This document shows, piece after piece, positions 12,583 to 25,200 of a DNA stretch of 64,000 nucleotides; within the stretch, counting starts at the first letter, position 1; each line of letters starts with the position of its first letter. The notes under the pieces were generated by a model, which saw nothing but the letters and a program-made list of their open reading frames with translations, searched no databases and had not been told where the DNA came from. The translations under genes and the position numbers were made by a program. This DNA is from Otatea glauca (taxonomy: Eukaryota > Streptophyta > Magnoliopsida > Poales > Poaceae): assembly GCA_036346275.1 (NCBI GenBank), contig CM070722.1:57821524-57885523 (forward strand). Reading direction: 5' to 3'.

Positions 12583-12880
12583 TGAGGGGTTTTGCGTGTC
12601 GAAAACAAGCGCGGTTAAGAAGAATAGGGCCATGCGGTAGCTCAGCGATGCTTGTTCTTGTGCGAGAAGTCAGCATCGGTATGAGTTCTGTTGCCGGGTG
12701 AGCTGGTGAAACCGTGAAAGGTTTTTCTGGAGAGAATTATCTCCCGTTGTGTAGCTCAAAGTATAACGCAGAGTTGCAGAGCGTCCTGCAAATGTTGTTC
12801 GTGTATAGAAGCTTGAGTTCATATAAGAATTGAAAAGTTAACAAGCCTTGTTCTAATGTACTCTCTTGTTGCTAGCTAGT
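12583..12880 (+). other. Probable 3' UTR of AAP-A
   Basis: T/G-rich sequence follows the stop codon at 12580-12582. No strict AATAAA was found; the polyadenylation position is inferred only from the loss of GC richness after the stop. Confidence 0.35.
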
Positions 12881-13199
12881 GTGTTAAAGATGTGATATGT
12901 GCCTGTGTGAACAAAGGCACAAAGGGAGTTATGGATGCGACCATCTGGCATCTGAATTCGACTTGATTTAGATTGATGAATCAGTGTCAGTCCGGGCTTT
13001 AGATTCAGAAATGGATAACAGATCGAAAATTCTTCCAAATTCCGCACGGTCGAGCTGATTTTGGATAGAGACTAATTAGTCTTCACTAGACTGTGATACA
13101 CACCATTATCAAATCTATACCAAATCTCATCTACACCTCTGTCTTTTACTATGTAGATTAGCTAGTCGGTCTTATTATGTATGTATCTGGATGGTTCAA

Positions 13200-13720
13200 A
13201 CTCAATTTTACAATTAAAAAGCAATCATATCTTTCAGAGGACAAATTGAATTATTCCATTTTCCACTCATGCTTTCCCACCTTCTACTGATCATTACTCG
13301 GAATGCCTGACTGTACCGCCCAAGATCCAGACAATTAAAAAGCAATGGCATCTTTCAAAAGACAAATTGACTTATGGGCCTCCTAGGGATTAAAAAATCC
13401 ATATATCAGCATGTCACTAGCACTAAGTACCTTATTTTCAAATATTTTTGCGGTTCAATTGAACTCCCATGCCCCACACCTTGTCTTCTACTGCCAGGGT
13501 GATTCAAATTCATATTCAAAAGATGCAAGAACGAAATTGTCTGGACTTTTCCTGGTTCCCATCGACGACCAAATCGGTCACCTTCTTGAAACTGAAACCC
13601 CGTTATAGTTCTTAGAATGGATGTGTTGATTAAAAGCCTTCAAAATTCCTACAAAACTCATACGTTCCTTGTGTTGCGAGTTAAGCAATGGCATGTCTCA
13701 AAGACAATTGAAGTTAAAGG
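13200..13720. repeat. Diverged direct repeats
   Basis: The phrase 'aattaaaaagcaat..catctttca..gacaaattga' occurs at about 13213 and 13332, with a weaker copy near 13685. A second phrase, 'ccatgc...ccaccttctactg' or 'ccccacaccttgtcttctactg', follows the first two. This is noncoding repeat DNA of unknown class; the rest of 12880-14170 shows nothing else. Confidence 0.45.
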
Positions 13721-14214
13721 GGTGTCGATATGCTTTCAATATGTTAGATAGAGCTGGTTGAGATAGGTTCCAATGGATCGTCATTTGAACCATGGATTTT
13801 CATATTTAAGATAAGGATTTGCAATACCACTAGTCTGCTTCTACATCCATATCCGCGGTCCCTATGTTACCTTTATTCCGGTTATACACGCATTTTTCAA
13901 AGAGGTGCCTATTTATATGGAAGCTTAAGCCACATTTTTAACTCATTAGATAAAATTTAGAATCAGTCACATACATTTCAGAGATAATCAAAAGAAAAGG
14001 AAAAGTGAAAAACCAACTTAAAGTTAACAAAAGATCAGACAACTTTGAAATATGAAAACCGTTCTTAATTCAAACGTATTTGTCTAGTAAATTGAAGTAA
14101 TTCAATTGCCCTCTTCGATATATATACTTGTTAACTGGCATTTTGGTTATAATTTCCTAGCTCCGTCCCTTCTACACATATGATTTTTATGTATCTAATT
14201 TAAATATTTAAAAA

Positions 14215-14480
14215 GATATTGATAGTTAAAGTTTTAAAAGTTTGACTGTATTTATGTCCAAAACGACAACTATTTGTGATCGGAGGGAGTAGTTCCTTCT
14301 TCTTCTACAGTCTATTCATGTTTTGTGCTTCCATTTTATTTTCATTCTACATTAAAGTTTCAAAATTTTAACTACACCTATGTCCATAACAACAACTATT
14401 TGTGACTAGATGGAGTAGTTCCTTCTCATTCTGCAGTCTGTTCATTTTTTATGCTTCCATTTTTATTTCCATTCTGCGGT
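14215..14480. repeat. Tandem duplication of a MITE end, two ~120-bp copies
   Basis: Two similar copies each run from 'aaagtttaaaattt' through 'tatgtccaaaacgacaactatttgtgatcgg' to 'gtagttccttctt..tctacagtct'. The phrase 'cggagggagtag' in the first copy is a Stowaway-like terminus, so a MITE end plus flank appears to have been duplicated. Confidence 0.5.
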
Positions 14481-14829
14481 TCATTTTTCTTCGAGTATGC
14501 TCATTTTGATGCTGTTTCATTCCCAAAAGTTGACCTACAAACACACACATTGATATAGAAGTGTTGGGGATTCAATTTAGAATCAACACAATTAGCTGAT
14601 TTTCCAAGTCATTCAGAAACTCTAGATTGAGTCTTGCGTGTAGCTATTTATCTTTTTTTAAGCTAATAGAAGATGAATTCTCCTTATCTCTACATCGTGA
14701 GATGCACATAGCTAAACCATTATTACATAGTTATAATCAAAATGATGTTAAAAGAAAGTAACAAATAGGTCTTGAATGAAAATTGCAACAAGCAAAAGGA
14801 AAACAAAAGGTCTCAATCGACACGTAGCC

Positions 14830-15360
14830 TGTTATTAGATCTCCACCCATACTTGATGAAGAGATCTCTGACCACCATTTCTAGCAATCTGCATCCCGAT
14901 GCCACCACATCTCGGGCCTCCTGAGACTGCAACAAAGACTACGAATGTAACCAATTGATACACATAAATATAACTTGCAATGGATTAGAGTTTTTCATAT
15001 CAAAAACCACATCATTTCGATATAACCAAATTGACCAACACAAATCGGCAACCCCAATCATAATATGATTATGTAAATCTTTGCCCATTCCCAATAATTA
15101 GTTCCCAAACATATTAGTAATGCTATTAGGACAAGTTAAAAGACGTTTGGATGGCACGGCAAGCGAAACGAGTAAAATAGCTGTCAAAAAATAAATATTG
15201 TATAGTTTCCTCGTTGTTACAAAAACAACACTTATTACTACTATTTCAATTTTTTTACTGAGGTTATCTTTTGTCAATATCACTCCTTGAGGTAGGTACC
15301 ATAGAATTTTTTTATTTTTGGAGGTACCTTAAGCTTCCAAAGTTTACCGTTCGTAACGGG
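14830..15360 (-). pseudogene. LINE (non-LTR retrotransposon) fragment: RT zinc-binding region
   Basis: Read on the - strand with frame changes, the sequence gives FLWYLPQGVILTKDNLSKK, then CCFCNNEETIQYLFFDSYF, then LCWSIWLYRNDVVFD, then CRLLEMVVRDLFIKYGWRSN. This order matches the C-terminal zinc-binding (zf-RVT) region of plant LINE-type polyproteins, normally 'CxFC..ETIxHLFFxC' and 'WSIWLxRNDxVF'. Frameshifts and stops interrupt it, and the upstream reverse transcriptase and endonuclease are missing. It is a dead, 5'-truncated relic. Confidence 0.75.
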
Positions 15361-15680
15361 GACATTTTAATGCATTAAAGCCTAATACAATGACTGAACT
15401 GAAAATTGTCTAGTCTGATGTAGATGCTATCAGAAAATATCTCGTTCTGATGTTAACTGTACAACCGTAACCTTTGTAACTAGGTTATGCAATACCAATA
15501 AATTATGTCCCATAATGGTTCGACGAAAAGACACATTGATTTACCAGTGTTGCGGTGTGAATGTTCTGAGCACGTGAAAAGTCAAGAGGCTAAAGATAAA
15601 AAAAAGGTCAAAGTCCATTTTTTTTATCACAGTTCTTCTTGGTTCTTACCCCTTTGGCCTTTTTGGCATATTGTTGTATT

Positions 15681-16606
15681 TGTTGGAATAATTAGCACTT
15701 TCAGGTTTATATAAATTCCGAGATAAAATATTAACATGAACAGATTGACTGACATAATCATATTGTGAGAGTATAATCTACACATGTATATCACAAAGCT
15801 ACACATGAACAGATCTACTATACTCAGGAGTAAAAACAGCAATAGATTAAACATGATTCTCACGTACCGATGCACTGTAGAGGAAGCAATAGCCGATGTA
15901 GATGGTACGTTGTTGATGACGATAACGTGTTGGCACCGAGCGCGTCGACGACGAACAACAGCGCCCGAGCGTACAGGTAGACGAGCCGTGATGACGATCG
16001 TGAGCAGTCGCGCGAAGCGCTTCCCAAAAACCTTATTCGCCTTCTCCCGGTGCAGGATCGCAAAGACGATAGATTTCGGAGACTTGCTCTCCCGTTCGCC
16101 GGTGCACGCTGACGCAGCGGGATGAGGCGGACTACGGTGGCGGCGCAGAACTGGAAGGAGGCAAAAGCCCGTGTATAGATCCGTATTTTTTGCTCATGGA
16201 CTCGCCCAGTATATATAGAGACGGAAAACGCGTTTAGCAGTTAGGATCCGAAACTAACACGATTTTATCTCTATATCTCGAATTGATCCCGAGTAACAAA
16301 AGATAAAAATTGCAATTGCAAAAGGAAGTTGCGTTTGCACAAGGCATCCGGTCCAATTTCAGCGAACCATTCACGCAGGTGCCGCGCGCCCAAGCCCGGC
16401 AAGGCGAGCGAGCGCGTGTGGGTTCTTTCTCTACCATCCATTGCCATGTGTAATAGGGAGAGAACCAACTCCATATTTATGTAGGTCTCTCTCCACTTCC
16501 ATAAGCAATATGGTACTAAAGACATCCCACCTCTCTCCCTTCATGAATGAGCCTTTGAGATTTATTGGATTTTCAATTAAATGGGCTAAGCCCATGTAAT
16601 TCAACA
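15681..16606 (-). mobile_element. Solo LTR of an LTR retrotransposon
   Basis: The 926-bp sequence begins TGTTGGAATAATT and ends TTCAACA (TG...CA with inverted TGTTG/CAACA ends). It is flanked by a perfect 5-bp duplication, gtatt at 15676-15680 and 16607-16611. A TATA-like TCTATATATACTGGG reads on the - strand at about 16208-16222, suggesting - orientation. No internal domain adjoins it, so unequal recombination has left a single LTR. Copia versus Gypsy cannot be decided. Confidence 0.85.
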
Positions 16607-16611
16607 GTATT

Positions 16612-17405
16612 CGATTAAATAATTGATACATATACTTGTTTTCCTCTTAACAGAGTAGAACATGCGGGCTTTGGTTTGATAATCGACTCAGACTATGAAC
16701 TTGCCCTCCTCATCCAGCGTACTAAATGCTAATAATATTTTTTATTGTGTCATCTCTCTCTTGTATTTTATTACACGTTCATTATAGAGTAACTAGCAGA
16801 TTGTACAATTTGTGCGGCTAGATTTGAAAATATACTTGTGCCGCTGCATAACTCGAATATCTATGTTTAAAAACACGGTTGTATTCATGAAAAGGAAAAG
16901 AAAACACGGTTGTATCTAATATACAACTTTAATGGTATCTAATTAATCTAAAATGTTACACTCTAGCCCAGCAAAAATAAGTGGCATATATATTTTTTTC
17001 CTCTCAATTAATGGTAGATTTCTTTTTTTTTTCTTTTTAACGGATTGTTAGAACTTTTTAAGGATCTGCTAGTAGTACCATATGTTTTTATATTTATGTA
17101 GATAAGAAAAATCAAGAGTAAGAGTATCTAATGAAGGTGGAACAGCGTGTTAAGATTTAAAACTTAAGGTTGAAGACAATAACTCAATAATAAAGTCAAG
17201 ATTGAGAGTGCGTAGATTATGTGGATGTCATTATGATTTGTTAGGCCTTGTGAATGCTGACCGAAGCTCGTAATTTTTTTTCGGTTTTTATTTTTCTTTC
17301 TTATTGTCAATTTCCCGAAATCTCTTCATATGTCAGATCTCAAATTGCATATGTAAGGAAGCAGGGGCAGTATTTCTACACGTGGGCATGACACTATTAG
17401 TTTGG
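16612..17405. other. Intergenic DNA, nothing recognised
   Basis: This AT-rich sequence between the solo LTR and the next TIR element has no supportable gene, RNA or repeat boundary. Confidence 0.4.
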
Positions 17406-17411
17406 GGCATC

Positions 17412-18062
17412 CCGATAATGTGTTTGATTAGGTGAATAAGGATGAATGTGATGGGATGGTATAGGATGGATAGAATGATCCTAGATGAGATGGTATATGG
17501 AGAATGTTTGGTTGTCTGAATGGGATGATACAATATTTTGTTTGGTTGTTTGAATGGAATAGTACAAGATGGTACGAGATAATATTTGGTTGGAGGGATA
17601 TGACCTCTCACAATTGTTGCAATGAAAAGTAGTAAGTCCAATTAAAATTTTATTTCCCACATTTGAGCGGTATGTAATTAATATTCTTATATAGTCTAAT
17701 TAAAAATTCATTTCCCGTAATTGAGTGGTATGTAATATTCTTATATAATCTAATTAAAATTTCATTTTTTGTAATTGAGCGGTATGTAATATTTTTATAT
17801 AGTCTAATTAAAATTTTATTTCTCATAATTGAGCGAACTCCCGCATATGGGATGAGCGCGTCTCGTACCGATCGTTTCGATCAATTTGGACGTACGAGTT
17901 GATACATGATATTTAAAGAATATTCTTTGAATCTGTACTACTCCATTCCATACGAGATGGTTTCATACACTCAATCAAACGCATGTATCAAGATTTATTC
18001 TGGACCAACCTGTACTTGTTACTCGTCGTTTACCCAACCAAACACATTTATGCTGGTATGGT
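17412..18062. mobile_element. TIR element containing a ~66-bp tandem repeat
   Basis: The left end 'taatgtgtttgattaggtga' is mirrored at about 18030-18058 by 'acccaaccaaacacattta'. At about 17637-17835 the unit 'tctaattaaaatttcatttc..gtaattgagcggtatgtaatattcttatata' is repeated four times with small changes. There is no coding capacity. The superfamily and target duplication are unresolved. Confidence 0.5.
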
Positions 18063-19030
18063 ACGAGAAAGACAGTACGGCTCTTTTTTTTTTGTCTTTG
18101 GTTGAAATTTTCCGCATCTATTGGTTTTTTTTTTGCTGCCTTCGAATTCGTGGAATCTAGGCCCATTTATTTCTTTGTTTGGAAACTTCATTAACTAGTC
18201 TTCTATATATCCGTTAATCAAACCATGTTAAGATTTTTTTTCTTATAATTAGATACTCTTACTCTTGATTTTTCTTAGCTAGGGACCGCTAAATTAAGGG
18301 TTAGGCATTTTTCTTTTTTGTTAGAATTTCTAGGGTAATTTTCTTTTTTTATTAGCAATCAATGTATACAGTTTTAAGCCTCTAAAAATTGGGCACGCGC
18401 ACACTTTTAAACCAGCCATGTTTTTCAAATAAATCAATCTCTAAGCAATAGAACATATCTAAACCTCTAAAATTAGGGTCGATCAAATAAAGGGCTGGAT
18501 ATCTTTTAGAAGAACTTCTAGCGTACTTTTCTTTTTTCTGAGCAATTGCAAACCATATGCTATCGGCATTTATTATATAATAATAATAGAAGACAATAAA
18601 GAAAACTCAAAAACCTCTCTCCTTTTAAACCGAAGGCGGGTCGGGAACCCTTGTCCCATTTTCATTTTCATTTTCATTCAAGAACGAAAGGCAAGGAGTA
18701 ATTAAAGATTACCACAGGCGCCAACTCGTGCTGCTGTGTTTGTTTTCACCTATAGCGACTAGTCCTCAATGGTAAGAGTGTTTTCCAAAATACACGATGC
18801 TACGTAGTTTGTGATGTTTGGGAACCTGAAGCTCTCCGCTATGCCTTCTAAGATTCTCCTTTTTCTATTGGTGTACGACTTCTTCTTCTGATTCGGGAAT
18901 CCCTGTCGGCGTAGCTCTACAGGGTTTCACTTTTTGGATCCCAGCTTCAGCTATTCTATAACTGCTCACTTCTTTTTAATTCATTGGAGCTCCTACCTAT
19001 TTTTCAAAATAGAAAAATAGCGACTAGCTG
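18063..19030. other. Upstream intergenic region of AAP-B
   Basis: No gene was found. The sequence is mixed AT-rich DNA with a short TTTCAT repeat at about 18658-18675. It probably includes the distal promoter of AAP-B. Confidence 0.35.
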
Positions 19031-19039
19031 TCTGTCCCG

Positions 19040-19229
19040 CCACCTCCTATATATATATCGCCATCCATTGTCTTCTCACCACCACCACCGCGAGGCGAGT
19101 TCTTCTTCGATCTACCATTTGGAGGAGCAACCTGCAAGGGAGAGGGAACCGATTAATAATGCATATCTAGGTATCTAGATCAAAGATACAGGTGCATACT
19201 TAGAGAGAGAAAGAGAGAGAAGGAGAGGT
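19040..19229 (+). promoter_or_regulatory. Core promoter and 5' UTR of AAP-B, with a tiny upstream ORF
   Basis: The TATA-like CCTATATATATATCG at about 19046-19060 lies about 170 bp before the ATG at 19230. The leader contains an upstream ATG at 19159 that opens a three-codon frame (Met-His-Ile-stop, ending 19170). An AG repeat precedes the start codon, as in AAP-A. The transcription start is inferred. Confidence 0.5.
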
Positions 19230-22200
19230 ATGGGAGGAGGGATGAACGGAGCCGGAGCCATGGACGTCGACAGCGGCCACCAGGTCTACCTTCCCCGCAG
19301 CCACGGCGACGTCGACGACGACGGCAAGGAGAAAAGGACAGGTAAAGCATGAATAATCTCTCCGTGCTTTCTTGCTTGCTTCTCGAATATCTGTTGGTTC
19401 ATGGGTTGACAGATAATCTTCCTTCTGGTCTCTTTTGCGTGCTACATATATCGATAGATGGATTGTTGAAAAACTTGTTGATTCTTAATTTTCGGTGGAT
19501 GTTGATAATTAACAGATTAAACATCCCTATTATTGAATGAAGGGTGGTAGTCTTCGATTTTGTTGGGACTGAAGCCGTCAGGCTTCGTGAACCGTAGTGT
19601 GCACTGCAGAACTGCAGATAGGTAGATGTACGGCATTAATAGCTAGCCGCTGTGAAGTCCCATGGAATTAAATCCTACGCACCCGGTGTAGATATATACT
19701 ACTCCATATATTTCTTTTGGCACAGACAATATTCAAGCTTTCAGATAGCTAGATATGCTCGCGCTGTTCCGTTTCAAAGAAGAAGAAAAGCTTGCTTTGT
19801 GCGTACGTGCATAGACTGATGATCACAACGTATTCACATCAGAATGTCAGATGCTACACCACCATGCATATGAATATGATGCATGCAACTGATCCCGTGT
19901 ACTAGTATTTAGGTGCAGCTTGGATTTATCCATGTCTACAGAGAGACGTCTGCATATAGTATATCCATTACAGTTAATTGCCTCTTGGAATCTTCAGCAA
20001 ATAAATGTCTCCAAGATATCCATTAATCATCCAGCGCGGTTTTAATTCGGTCATATATGTAGATTCATGCATCGAATTTTCAGTCATTAGTGATAATATT
20101 TTGAATCATTAATTGAAATAGGAAAAAAAATCGATCTCTGGGTTTCTCTTGCGCGCCTATATGATCTGGTGCCTTGAGTGCATGAAGCACTACATGCACG
20201 AGAGCAGACGTTTTGATGTACTAGCAGTAGCAGTGATACTCATTCACACTTAAAACAATCTGAGGCTATTTATTCCTATATTTGTCTTGTAGTATGAGTT
20301 ATTCTTTCTCTATTTGACTTGTACTTGTATGAGTTATTCCTATTTTGAAATAAATTTACAACCCTTACTACTGAAGTTATCATATGCCCGTGCTTCAATA
20401 ATTCACATGGGCTATAATATTTCACATATATCTTGAAATATTCGATTGTGCACATCAACGTACTAGTAACAGGTAACAGCTGTTGTATAGACAAAGATAA
20501 ATGGTGGGGTAAAATTGACCATAAAATGCGGCAGTTTAATGGTCACAAACAAAGGTTCCGAGCATAAGCCTTCTTGGACCAGAGCGGGTGTATCAGTGTA
20601 TGCTCTGCTTTGGATTATATAAAAGAATTTCTTTGTTCGGGGTTTGCTCCGGTACGCGCGCCACTTTATAAAAAGGTTTGTGGATCTTAAAGCAAAAATA
20701 GCTATTGAATCGTAGAGCTGAGCACAATCGTGTGAAGTCAAAACAACCAGAAGGTACAGCTAGTGCAGATTTGCCCCAGATCATTAATAACTATCTTTGC
20801 ATTAAGATCCGTATACTTTTGTATTGAAAAGGTGCCCCGAATGTCCGACATCTCTCCATTTAACGGTTTTGCTTCCGTTAATTCCATCTTGGCACTTTAG
20901 CGTCAGTTTGGAATTACACATATGCATGTAAATCTCTATAAATCAATAATGTTAGAGAGATCGCCGTTAGTCCAACACGTGGCACTTTGGCACAGTAGAA
21001 TCTAGTGTAGTGCATGAATATCTCTATAAATCAATAATGTTAGAGAGATCGCCTACATTACCTTTCGTTTTTAGTTTTTAATTTTTTTTTTGGAAAAAAT
21101 TCCTCTCTCTTAAAATTAAGCTACAATATTTTTATTTTTTTACCTTTTTTCCTTCCTTCCTGTTGAAATTGAGAGGTCGCCCACGGTAACGCCCGGTATT
21201 CTAATATAGTTATATGAGTAGTTTGGTAATTCACACATAAATATCACAAGAAACGATATAATTCGGTAATTCCCACGGCACACATGTGGAATCCCCCACA
21301 TTCCATCCTCTCACTTTAGCACTATAAGTTGAGATATTTTGACACTACATGCCATGCCACAAAGTAGCATTCCCCTGCCTATGCTTGCATAGGGTCCAAC
21401 TAACTGGGGTTTCCTCCATGAAAGTGGCACGTCTTCCTGAAGTGTCTTATGGAGGTAGGCATAGGTGAAAGAGATCAGTTCTATTTTTTTTAAAAAAAAA
21501 TAGTACAAGAGATCCGAAGAAAAAGAACGGTCGTCGTGGAAGCGGAGGCAACCGATGTCGAGCGCCTTGAATGGATGTCGCCAAATCCAACGGCGGCGCC
21601 GTACACGTTGACTTGTCCTGCTCAGGATCATCCATCCTAGCTACGCTATCCTTTGATCCTTGTGAATTGTGATGGTTTCTCGTAGCTTTCTCGTAGATGC
21701 GCGCCTATCTTGCGTTGGTCCCTGCTAGCGAGTACGAGGAGTATGTGCTAACTCTGCTTTTTTTGCATGGCACACACCGAAAGAGAAGCGCCGACGGTGC
21801 GTTCAACCTCGAAATCATCATTTAGGGGGCTAGAAAATCATCATTTTCAGGCCTCTTATGAACGAAATCGTAAAAATAATCTTATTCCCGATCGTAGAAG
21901 CGCCAAAGATTACACGGTCGGAATAAAGTTACTTTTGCAATACTGTTCGCAAAGGGATCGTATTTATAAAAAAATATTATTTATAGGATTAGAAAAGTGA
22001 TTATTTTTTTAACTTAATCTTTCACTGTCTCGCTTTTCTAGTATGTATTGTCTTTCGTGATTCTGTTATGCATGAGTTTGGCGTATGCGTCGACAAGAGC
22101 GACAGTTTTGTTTGCATCTAGCTAGGCCGAGTATACGTGAAAAAAAAAAATTGCAACCAGAGGGAGTACCATTGACTGTATTAGAGCTGATCTCGATCCA

Positions 22201-25200
22201 TTTTTTCAACGTTAGCATGTGTTCGAAGATTAGTGCTTCTCCGACCCTCGTTCTTTGGCTCCGGCGAGCGCAAGTGGTGCAGCAAGGCCATCGTAGGATC
22301 CGGCTCGCCACTACTACAGAAAACATCATCTCAGACGATTTTGTGAACCGTCACTAACAATGTGTTAATGATGTAAGTGCACATCACAGACGATTTTCGA
22401 ACCGTCTGTAAAAATTCTCATCACAAATGGTTCTACTTTAGAACCATCTGTGATGAGTACTCATCACAGACGGTTTTTAACTAGAACCGCCTGTGATACG
22501 TAAACATCACGAACGGTTTCTGAATAGAACCGTCACAGACGGTTTTAAAATAGAACCGTCTGTGATCCTCCTTTTCCCCCTAAACCCCTAGCAGAACTTC
22601 CATCATTAGTATCTGTTGTTCGAAATTTTCTTCTGCTTAGGTATTTCTGCAACGAATTTTATAAGACATAATCAAGTTATAGATTTAGTAATTGAATATC
22701 TAAACTTCCTAGATGCATCGAGGCAACAGCTTGTCTGATAAGGATATCTTAAAATATGAAGTTTTGTAGCACTTTCATCTCTTTCTTATTATATTATTGA
22801 TGGATTCTAAGGTAAAATCCATTTTATTCCTGATTAAATCATGAGCGCCGCCATGCGTTGATTTATCGCTTCCACTTAGTCCTCATCCCCGAACGAGAAT
22901 ACCATAGGCAGCCATTCTTCTTGAACTATAGAGTTGATTAAGTCATCATATGGAGTTGATTAAATTATCGTATAGCTCGAGTTGATTAAGTCATCATATG
23001 GAGTTGATTAAATTATCGTACTATACGATAATTTAATCAACTCCATATGATGACTTAATCAACTCTACAGTTTAAGAAGCATGGCTGCTATGATATTCTC
23101 GTTCGGGCTATACGATAATTTAATCAACTCCATATGATGACTTAATCAACTCTATAGTTCAAGAAGAATGGCTGCCTATGGTATTCTCGTTCGGGGATGA
23201 GGACGAAGTGATAATAATAAATCAGAGCATGACAGCGTTCATGACGAACTGTGGAATGAAATGGATTTTACCTTAGAATCCATCAATAATATAATAAGAA
23301 AGAGATGAAAGTGCTACAAAACTTTATATTTTAATATATCCTTATCAGACAAGTTGTTGCCTCAATGCATCTAGGAAGTTTAGATATTTAATTACTAAAT
23401 CTATAACTTGGTTGTGTCTTATAAAATTCGTTGCAGAAATACCTAAGCAGAAGAAAATTTCGAACAATAGATACTAATGATGGAAGTTTTGCTAGGGGTG
23501 TAGGGGAAAAAAGAGGATCACAGATGGTAGCGTGCTGGAGAATTAGACTATGTAAGAAAGATAGAAACGATTCATTCCCTTCAGTTTTGTGATCTTTTTT
23601 GTTATCTTCTAACATCTCCTCTTTGCATACAACAAGGTAGCATATTTGTAATGTAGGCTAGATTTTATGGCTCAACAGGAAGACAAAGGAATCAAGCAAG
23701 GAAGGCTATCAATTGATGATTGCTTTTATTTGATGAGTACAAAGGTATATATGGTAAAAGTGAAACAATATTATTAATGTCTGTTATATAAGAACACTTT
23801 AATATTTGTAGTGCAATAAGCAAAGCTATATATTTTGCTGGAGAGTATCCTATATCGTGGAGATAGTTAACTTACCAGTCACATCATAAACGATCATCAC
23901 GACAGAAGAGTCTCTTATGTAGCTTGGAATCGACTCGAACCTCTCACCTTGTTGTGTCCTGCACACATTTTCACAGTTACAAATTCTCTCTTTCAACCTT
24001 CCAGTTCCCAGAATTGACTTGTGCAAGCAGGTTTCAGTGTATGAAAACAAAAAAAAACGGTATGTTGATCTCCTCTCTAGTCATTACTGACTCTATGAAC
24101 AAATAATCAACGAACTTGGATGTATTGTTTAGAGTGGAACTACATTGGCGAATTGACTGAATTAAACGTAATTCTGTATATATAAGCACAAAAAACAGGG
24201 CAAAGCCATGTTTGCAGGACACCCTCGTGCTAATGTTCGGTATTAACAACAACATGCAACAGAGCTAAGAACCTAGGACACTAGACTAGTAGGGTATGTT
24301 GCATCAACTAAAAAGTAAAAAACTGTGATCAGATAGATACTAGCTGCGCTAATTGAATTTCATGACTACAATCTAGTGTTATTGGGCGTGATACAACCGA
24401 CATGATGAAATCGCCCCCTGACATTATCTTGAAACATGCGCCTTTTAGCATATACTTCTCGATGTGCTATGTGTTTGTGCTAATGACCATCAAACGGTAA
24501 AGCTTGGCTAATAAATATGACTGGCATTAGTTCATAGTCTGAAGGTGTTTGACAAAAAAACATATCACTGCTACTAGTAGTAAATAAGGAAGGACCATAT
24601 ATATACTGGGTGCCAGTTGTAACCTGCGATTGCTCTGAGCAGCGTGGATTTGCTGGAGCACGCATCCCCATGATGACGGTGAGCGTCCCGAGCAGCGCGT
24701 AGCCGTCGGAGCTCTTGACGACACGCTCCGAGTGACAGCGAGGCTTGTCCCCGACAAAGACCGCGGTGAGCTCCTTCCAGACGAGGGTGGCGCTGGCCAC
24801 CTTCCTCTCCCTGCAGGCGGAGGCGGAGGCGCAGGGCTCGAGGAGGGAGGAGGAGGGGTATGCACTGCTGTTGATGGAGGCGGTGGAGGACTTCGCCGGG
24901 GAGGAGGTCGCCCAGGAGGAGAATATATCATCGGGGGCTAGGGTTTGCGGGAGACGAAACTCTATCGGTATGTTTATATAGTGGTCTAAGATCATATCAC
25001 AGACGGTTCTTAGTTAGAGCCGTCTGTGATGTCAATTTATCATAGATAGTTCGTATTTAAAATCGTCTGTGATATTATCACAGACGGTTTGAGTTAAAAA
25101 CCGTCTGTGATATTGATGTATATCGCTGATGGTTCATGAAGAGCACCGTCTGCGATTATCTCACTGACGGTTTCAGTATAGAACCGTCAGTGATGTTCTT

